NCBI GenBank assembly: GCA_049315325.1
Contig: JBMOKJ010000005.1
Location: 62,001 to 126,000, forward strand
Reading direction: 5' to 3'
Source: CAXXIC01 sp049315325
GTDB lineage: Bacteria > Bacteroidota > Bacteroidia > Bacteroidales > UBA7332
Length of the DNA stretch: 64,000 nt
Part shown: positions 59,624 through 64,000 of the stretch, one piece after another
How the letters are laid out: every line of letters starts with the position of its first letter
Numbering within the stretch: the first letter of the stretch is position 1
Program-made: the position numbers and the translations under genes
Notes under the pieces: generated by a model
Seen by the model: the letters and a program-made list of their open reading frames with translations, nothing else
Databases searched by the model: none
Told to the model about the DNA's origin: nothing

Positions 59624-60118
59624 GTGAATTTCGTCGCCATCGATTTTGAAACAGCAAACAACAATCCTGCTAGTGCCTGTGCCATTGGCATTGTGGTGGT
59701 AGAGAATGGAGAAATCGTGCAAGAAATTTCGTATCTGATAAAGCCCTACACCGATTGGTTTTCGAAATACAATATTGCGGTGCACGGGATCACGCCACAA
59801 GATGTACGCACTGCTCCGCGATTCGAAGATATTTGGCACAAAATAGCACCATTTATAGAAAATGCAGATGTCATTGTGGCTCACAATGCGGGTTTTGATA
59901 TGTCTGTGCTTCGCCGTTGTCTAGAGTTTGCCGATATTGCTTGTCGGTTGCCGAAATCTGCTTGCACCGTGCAATTGGCAAAGAAGAAATTGCCGCACCT
60001 CTACAACCACAAACTCAACACCGTAGCCGAATATTTCGACATTCAGCTCAACCACCATGAGGCATTGAGTGATGCTCGCGCAGCTGCGTTGATTATGCTT
60101 GAATTGGGAGAACGATAG
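59624..60118 (+). CDS. DEDDh 3'-5' exonuclease (DnaQ-like)
   Basis: 164 residues beginning with GTG at 59624 (first ATG comes too late to include exo I). Exo I: FVAIDFETAN (D7, E9). Exo II: VAHNAGFDMSVL. Exo III: HHEALSDARAAA with the His-x-x-x-x-Asp of the DEDDh group. VHGITPQDVRTAPRF is a common segment of stand-alone DnaQ-like exonucleases. Single-domain, so not a Pol III alpha fusion. Its stop is adjacent to the stop of the convergent M16 gene, with no space between. Confidence 0.87.
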   Translation: MNFVAIDFETANNNPASACAIGIVVVENGEIVQEISYLIKPYTDWFSKYNIAVHGITPQDVRTAPRFEDIWHKIAPFIENADVIVAHNAGFDMSVLRRCLEFADIACRLPKSACTVQLAKKKLPHLYNHKLNTVAEYFDIQLNHHEALSDARAAALIMLELGER

Positions 60119-61396
60119 TTATTTCCCTGCGATAGCGAGATAAAATTGCTCTCGATTCAGGTATTTTTTAGCGAGATTTTGGAGTATTGCTGCATCAATT
60201 TGGCGGATGGTCTCAATCTGATTTTGGTAGTAATCAATCGATAATTTGTTGGCCAACAACGATATATGCGCATCTGCAATCGCAAACGGACCATCAAACG
60301 AACGGGTGAAGTCTCCCAAAAGGTAGTTTCTTACGCACGCTAACTCTTCTGCTTCAACTTCTATTTCTTGTAGTTTCTGCATCTCTTCGAACACCGCCTC
60401 AATCAATGGTTCAACGTATTCCGACCCGGTTTGAGTAGAAATGCTCATATACGAGCCCATTTGTTGTGTGGCTACCGACGATCCAATACCGTAGGTGTAA
60501 CCTTTCTCTTCACGAATATTAGCCATCAATCGACTACCAAAATAGCCTCCAAACAGAGTGTTTAATACTTTTAATCCATGAAAATCAGGATGTTCACGAG
60601 AAATACAAGGAGCTGCAATACGTATGGCAGATTGCATGGCGTCGGGCTTTTCTACTTTAACGATTTTCTGATTAGAGACAACGATTGGGTATGAAATTTG
60701 GTGTTTTGTACTTGCCTTTCCCCAATTCTCAAATCCAAAGCATTCTGATATCAGTTTTTTGGTCGTCTCGGTGACTTTTCCAGTCAGCATTATTTTGCAA
60801 TTTCCAGAATGGTAATGTTTTTGATAAAAATCGAGAATGTCAGTTCTTGTCAAATTGTCAAAATCTGCCAACGATGCGTGTTTCCCATAAGGATGACTTT
60901 CGCCAAACAGCTGACCAACAGATGCTTCAAGACAAAGATGCTCCACTTTTTCGCGGTTAATGCGGTGTTGCTCTTTGTGTCTGTTTAATATTGTTTTCAG
61001 CTCTTCTTCTGGAAAAGTAGGCTCTTTTATGATAGCTTCTATAATTGGCAGTAGGTTCAACAAATGCTTGTTGAGCAAATAAACAGTGATGTATGAATTG
61101 TGTTGGGTGACTGAACTTTGAAGCCATGCGCCGTGGTAATCAAGTTTTTCGGCAATCTCTTTCGACGAAAGATTAGCGGTACCCTCTTTCAATAGCTGGT
61201 TGGTGAAAGTCGCTGCCAATATTTTCTCCTGATGCCATTTGCCCGAGGCGAAAATGAAGTCGATGCGCATCACATCCGAATCCCCTAAATTTATGGTGTA
61301 TAGGTCAATCTTATTTGGCAATTCATCGTGTAGTGGTTGAGGAATGTCGAATCGTTCGATTGGACTTATTTTAGGAGCAAGGGTTCTGTCGAGCAT
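60119..61396 (-). CDS. M16-family peptidase homologue lacking the HxxEH zinc site
   Basis: 425 residues with M16B architecture (two homologous halves). Where active members have HFLEHMLFKGT, this protein has TFTNQLLKEGT, so both zinc His and the catalytic Glu are lost. The R/Y pair region (EEKGYTYGIGSSVATQQMGSY) is conserved. M16B enzymes often work as a pair of a zinc-binding chain and a non-catalytic R/Y chain; this looks like the latter. The partner is not in the window. Only 4 bases after kdsB, so likely co-transcribed. Confidence 0.85.
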   Translation of the reverse strand: MLDRTLAPKISPIERFDIPQPLHDELPNKIDLYTINLGDSDVMRIDFIFASGKWHQEKILAATFTNQLLKEGTANLSSKEIAEKLDYHGAWLQSSVTQHNSYITVYLLNKHLLNLLPIIEAIIKEPTFPEEELKTILNRHKEQHRINREKVEHLCLEASVGQLFGESHPYGKHASLADFDNLTRTDILDFYQKHYHSGNCKIMLTGKVTETTKKLISECFGFENWGKASTKHQISYPIVVSNQKIVKVEKPDAMQSAIRIAAPCISREHPDFHGLKVLNTLFGGYFGSRLMANIREEKGYTYGIGSSVATQQMGSYMSISTQTGSEYVEPLIEAVFEEMQKLQEIEVEAEELACVRNYLLGDFTRSFDGPFAIADAHISLLANKLSIDYYQNQIETIRQIDAAILQNLAKKYLNREQFYLAIAGK

Positions 61397-61400
61397 ACAT

Positions 61401-62159
61401 CTATTTTAAAAAGAGTTTTTCAGCAATCGCAAGGTCTTCAGGCGTATCGATACCGATGGTTTCGTGGTGTGTAATAGCTACTTTTATTTTGTATCCATTC
61501 TCTATCCAGCGAAGTTGTTCAAGCGATTCTGCAATTTCGAGAGGCGATTGAGATAATTCAGTAATCTTGCACAATACATCCGTTCGGTATGCATATAAAC
61601 CGATATGTTTGTAAAATGTTTGCTCCTTTAGCCAATTTTCTTTTGGATGGTTTCGAAGAAAGGGAATCACAGCCCGACTGAAGTATATGGCCTCGCTATT
61701 GCTATTGAGTATTACTTTGGGTGAATTTGGGTTGAAAAGTGCATCAATCGAATCTTCTGTTGTGAATGGTTTAACCAATGTTGCGATTTCAGTATCCTCC
61801 GCAGACGAAAAACACTTTTTTATCAATTCTATTTGCTCAGGTTGAATAAATGGCTCGTCACCTTGAATATTCACCACCACGTCGAAATCTTTGCCTGCTT
61901 TCTCGAAAGCTTCTCGACAACGGTCTGTGCCGCTTTTGTGGTGTTCGGAGGTCATCACCACATTTCCGCCAAACGATTTCACTGCTTCTGATATACGTTC
62001 GTCGTCGGTGGCAACACATACTTCGTCGAGGCAATCTTGCACCTGTTCATACACGCGTTGAATCATCATTTTGCCACCAATCTTCACTAATGGCTTTCCT
62101 GGGAAACGAGTTGAGGCATATCGAGCCGGTATTACTCCTAGAAATCTGGTCTTATTCAT
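61401..62159 (-). CDS. kdsB: 3-deoxy-manno-octulosonate cytidylyltransferase
   Basis: 252 residues, CMP-KDO synthetase for lipid A-core synthesis. VIPARYASTRFPGKPLVKIGGKMMIQRVYEQ is the nucleotide-binding start, CVATDDERI, VVNIQGDEPFIQPEQI, FSRAVIPFLRN, HIGLYAYRTDVL and SLEQLRWIENGYKI are all KdsB signatures. It shows the organism makes KDO-containing lipopolysaccharide. Confidence 0.95.
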   Translation of the reverse strand: MNKTRFLGVIPARYASTRFPGKPLVKIGGKMMIQRVYEQVQDCLDEVCVATDDERISEAVKSFGGNVVMTSEHHKSGTDRCREAFEKAGKDFDVVVNIQGDEPFIQPEQIELIKKCFSSAEDTEIATLVKPFTTEDSIDALFNPNSPKVILNSNSEAIYFSRAVIPFLRNHPKENWLKEQTFYKHIGLYAYRTDVLCKITELSQSPLEIAESLEQLRWIENGYKIKVAITHHETIGIDTPEDLAIAEKLFLK

Positions 62160-62355
62160 CGTACTCTTTGTTCGAAGGTGAAGTATTATAATGCAAACTT
62201 AACGAATTATTCTGAAATCAGATTACTGTTTTTTCGTGTTTTGCCGAAACGATGCTTGTTTGTGTGAAGAATGTTGAAATTCAACTTTTCTACTGAATTT
62301 ATTGGTGTTGCGCAATTTTGTTATTTAGTTAATTAAGAGAAATTCAGTAAATAAT

Positions 62356-62385
62356 TGTTTTCATTCTAAAAAATCGTATATTTGT
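62356..62385 (+). promoter_or_regulatory. Promoter of the ECF sigma gene
   Basis: TTG (62356-62358), 19 bases, TATATTTG (62378-62385). Leader of about 150 bases before the ATG at 62542. The remainder of 62160-62541 is AT-rich, with the palindrome listed next. Confidence 0.65.
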
Positions 62386-62405
62386 TCTATGTGATTTGTT
62401 TATAC

Positions 62406-62423
62406 CGTTAATGATTATTAACG
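62406..62423. promoter_or_regulatory. Perfect palindrome in the sigma gene leader
   Basis: CGTTAATGATTATTAACG, 7-bp arms around GATT, about 20 bases after the -7 element. Either an operator near the start of transcription or an RNA hairpin at the 5' end. Confidence 0.55.
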
Positions 62424-62541
62424 TTTTTGCTTGTTTATATTTCTTCTAAATAGTTTGGTATTTAGAATAATAATAAATAATTTTGTCCTCTGTAAAACAA
62501 ATGAGAGTAAAAAAGTTAGGTTTAAGTTAGATACAATAATA

Positions 62542-63057
62542 ATGAACGTTATGAATACAATAAATTTCACCGAAAGATTGATGGGTCTTCAGGATAACCT
62601 GAAAAATTTCGCTTATCAACTGACTGCAAATAGAGAAGATGCCGAAGATTTGTTGCAAGACACAACGTTGAAGGCACTGGATAATCAGGAAAAATACCTC
62701 GAGAATGTCAACTTTAAAGGTTGGGTTTTCACCATAATGAAGAATATTTTCATCAATAACTATCGTAAAGTGGTTCGTAATCAGACCATTGTCGATCAGA
62801 CTGAGGATTTGTATCACTTGAATCTTCCACAAGAGTCGGGTTTTGATACGCCTGATGGAAGCTATTCTGTGAAAGAGATTTTGAAAGCGATTAACAGCTT
62901 TTCTGATGAATATAAAATGCCATTTTCGATGCATGTGGCTGGATATAAATATCAGGAGATTGCAGATAAAATGTCGTTGCCAATTGGAACGGTAAAAAGT
63001 CGTATCTTTTTTGCACGTCAACGTCTGCAAGAAAATTTGAAAGATTACGCACAATAA
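62542..63057 (+). CDS. ECF-type RNA polymerase sigma factor
   Basis: 171 residues from ATG 62542 (or 168 from 62551). Sigma region 2: LMGLQDNLKNFAYQLTANREDAEDLLQDTTLKALDNQEKYLE with GWVFTIMKNIFINNYRK. Region 4: FSMHVAGYKYQEIADKMSLPIGTVKSRIFFARQRLQENL. Conserved group in Bacteroidetes, usually without an adjacent anti-sigma, as here. The long leader suggests control at the RNA level. Followed by a strong terminator. Confidence 0.92.
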   Translation: MNVMNTINFTERLMGLQDNLKNFAYQLTANREDAEDLLQDTTLKALDNQEKYLENVNFKGWVFTIMKNIFINNYRKVVRNQTIVDQTEDLYHLNLPQESGFDTPDGSYSVKEILKAINSFSDEYKMPFSMHVAGYKYQEIADKMSLPIGTVKSRIFFARQRLQENLKDYAQ

Positions 63058-63080
63058 AATATAATACAACTACTGTAATA

Positions 63081-63113
63081 AGCACGATTCTTAAAGAGTC
63101 GTGCTTTTTTTTT
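63081..63113 (+). terminator. Sigma factor gene terminator
   Basis: AGCACGA and TCGTGCT flank a partly paired TTCTTAAAGAG, followed by eight T. Confidence 0.8.
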
Positions 63114-63166
63114 GTGATGACATTTTTTATCAATATATTTGGAATCAATTTAAATCTACTCTTATT

Positions 63167-64000
63167 ATGCGTATAAAACTTTATTTACTGTTTTGGATTA
63201 TGGTGTCAGTAGCAAAATCGCAGTCAAGTTTCGAGTTGCCGGTTTGGCCAAATGGAGCACCGATGGATAATGAAATTAAAGTCGAAGAGAAAGTAACGCC
63301 CGAAGGATACATCGAATTTTCGAAGGAGGCCAAACTTTTTGTCTATCTGCCAGATACGGCAAAAAATACGCACAAGACAATTCTCATCTGTCCAGGTGGT
63401 GGCTATAGAATGCTTGCCATAAAACATGAAGGATATGATATCGCAAAATGGCTTGCCTCAGAAGGCTTTACAGCTGTGATATTGAAGTATCGTATGCCAA
63501 ATCATCACTCACTAATTCCATTATCAGATTCGCAAGAGGCTATGGCTATTATTAAACGCAATGCTAAAAAATGGAATATCGACTCAAATAAGATCGGAGT
63601 TTGTGGATTCTCCGCTGGTGGTCATCTCGCTTCAACTTTATCCACACAAGCAATTGATAGCTTAAGGCCTAATTTTGCAATTCTTTTTTATCCTGTGATT
63701 TCAATGAAAGAGGGAATTGGGCACATGGGATCGCGTAATAATTTACTCGAGAATAAAAATGATTCGGTTTTAATCAATAAATTTTCGAATCATTTACGCG
63801 TTGATGCTAAAACTCCACGTACATTACTTATATTAGCTGACGATGATGCAGCGGTTATACCGGAAAATAGCATATTATATTATCAAGCCTTAAAAAAGGA
63901 GCATATTGCAGCTTCGATGAGGATTTTTCCAAGTGGCAGTCATGGCTTCGGCTTTAGACCATCTTACAAATATCATTCGGAAATAAAACAGATTATGTTG
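63167..64000 (+). CDS. Secreted alpha/beta hydrolase (acetylxylan esterase-like), cut by window edge
   Basis: 278 codons to the end of the window, no stop. ATG at 63167; signal peptide (LYLLFWIMVSVAKSQ). Oxyanion-hole segment ICPGGGY, then the nucleophile elbow GFSAGGHLAS and the acid region LLILADDDAAV, with the catalytic His in SGSHGFGF near the edge. It resembles the carbohydrate esterase group BD-FAE/acetylxylan esterase-like hydrolases. Probably secreted to deacetylate plant polysaccharide. Confidence 0.87.
   Translation, partial: MRIKLYLLFWIMVSVAKSQSSFELPVWPNGAPMDNEIKVEEKVTPEGYIEFSKEAKLFVYLPDTAKNTHKTILICPGGGYRMLAIKHEGYDIAKWLASEGFTAVILKYRMPNHHSLIPLSDSQEAMAIIKRNAKKWNIDSNKIGVCGFSAGGHLASTLSTQAIDSLRPNFAILFYPVISMKEGIGHMGSRNNLLENKNDSVLINKFSNHLRVDAKTPRTLLILADDDAAVIPENSILYYQALKKEHIAASMRIFPSGSHGFGFRPSYKYHSEIKQIML

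Overview
The window comes from a Bacteroidetes chromosome, most likely order Bacteroidales. The evidence is: promoters with the Bacteroidetes -7 element TAnnTTTG, often with TTG 19 bases upstream; few Shine-Dalgarno sequences; two secreted proteins ending in Por-type (type IX secretion) sorting domains; an RprX/RprY two-component pair; a GH92 mannosidase; an EF-G2 paralogue; and the SpeA/NspC polyamine enzymes. T9SS sorting domains argue against a typical gut Bacteroides and fit a Paludibacter/Porphyromonadaceae-like lineage. This placement is inference. I saw no rRNA, tRNA or CRISPR array.

Layout. 1-11 kb is accessory-rich: an edge-truncated GH92 enzyme, a DUF3830 protein, an HU-like protein facing a 220-bp array of 22-bp blocks, a Cys/His-repeat protein, a RAYT transposase with REP-type hairpins, an MFS exporter, a 180-bp MITE, a T9SS-secreted choice-of-anchor I protein, a broken RAYT copy and a BNR_4 secreted protein. 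11-17 kb holds a nitroreductase, small membrane proteins, a SemiSWEET, a radical SAM protein, a SnoaL-like/HxlR divergent pair and EF-G2. 17-20 kb is an AT-rich restriction-modification cassette with a controller-type regulator. 20-27 kb is core: hemW, rprXY, two acyltransferases and rpsF-rpsR-rplI.

27-38 kb contains a 1056-residue LRR_5 protein with cohesin-like and dockerin-like modules, pckG, upp, an AraC regulator, YceI, YgiD, a tandem hairpin array, a TPR protein and a frameshifted gene divergent from an XRE regulator with two palindromic operators. 38-64 kb is mainly housekeeping: a LolE-like permease, rbfA, rpoN, a nucleoside kinase, ybaK, speA, pepD, rsmA, a DUF349 protein, a ParE-type toxin-antitoxin pair, nspC, uvrD/pcrA, sodB, an exonuclease, an inactive M16 homologue, kdsB, an ECF sigma factor and an edge-truncated esterase. 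One IS200-like TnpA sits beside paired inverted REP elements.

The genes most clearly working together are the R-M cassette (methylase, nuclease candidate and controller with a shared operator), rprX-rprY, rpsF-rpsR-rplI, speA with nspC (spermidine through carboxyspermidine), the toxin-antitoxin pair, and each transposase with its repeat family. The most unusual items are the in-register 22-bp block array (2949-3168), the 40-41 bp hairpin array with a compensatory base change (36431-36641), the Cys/His-repeat protein, the EF-G paralogue lacking its catalytic His, and the LRR-cohesin-dockerin protein.
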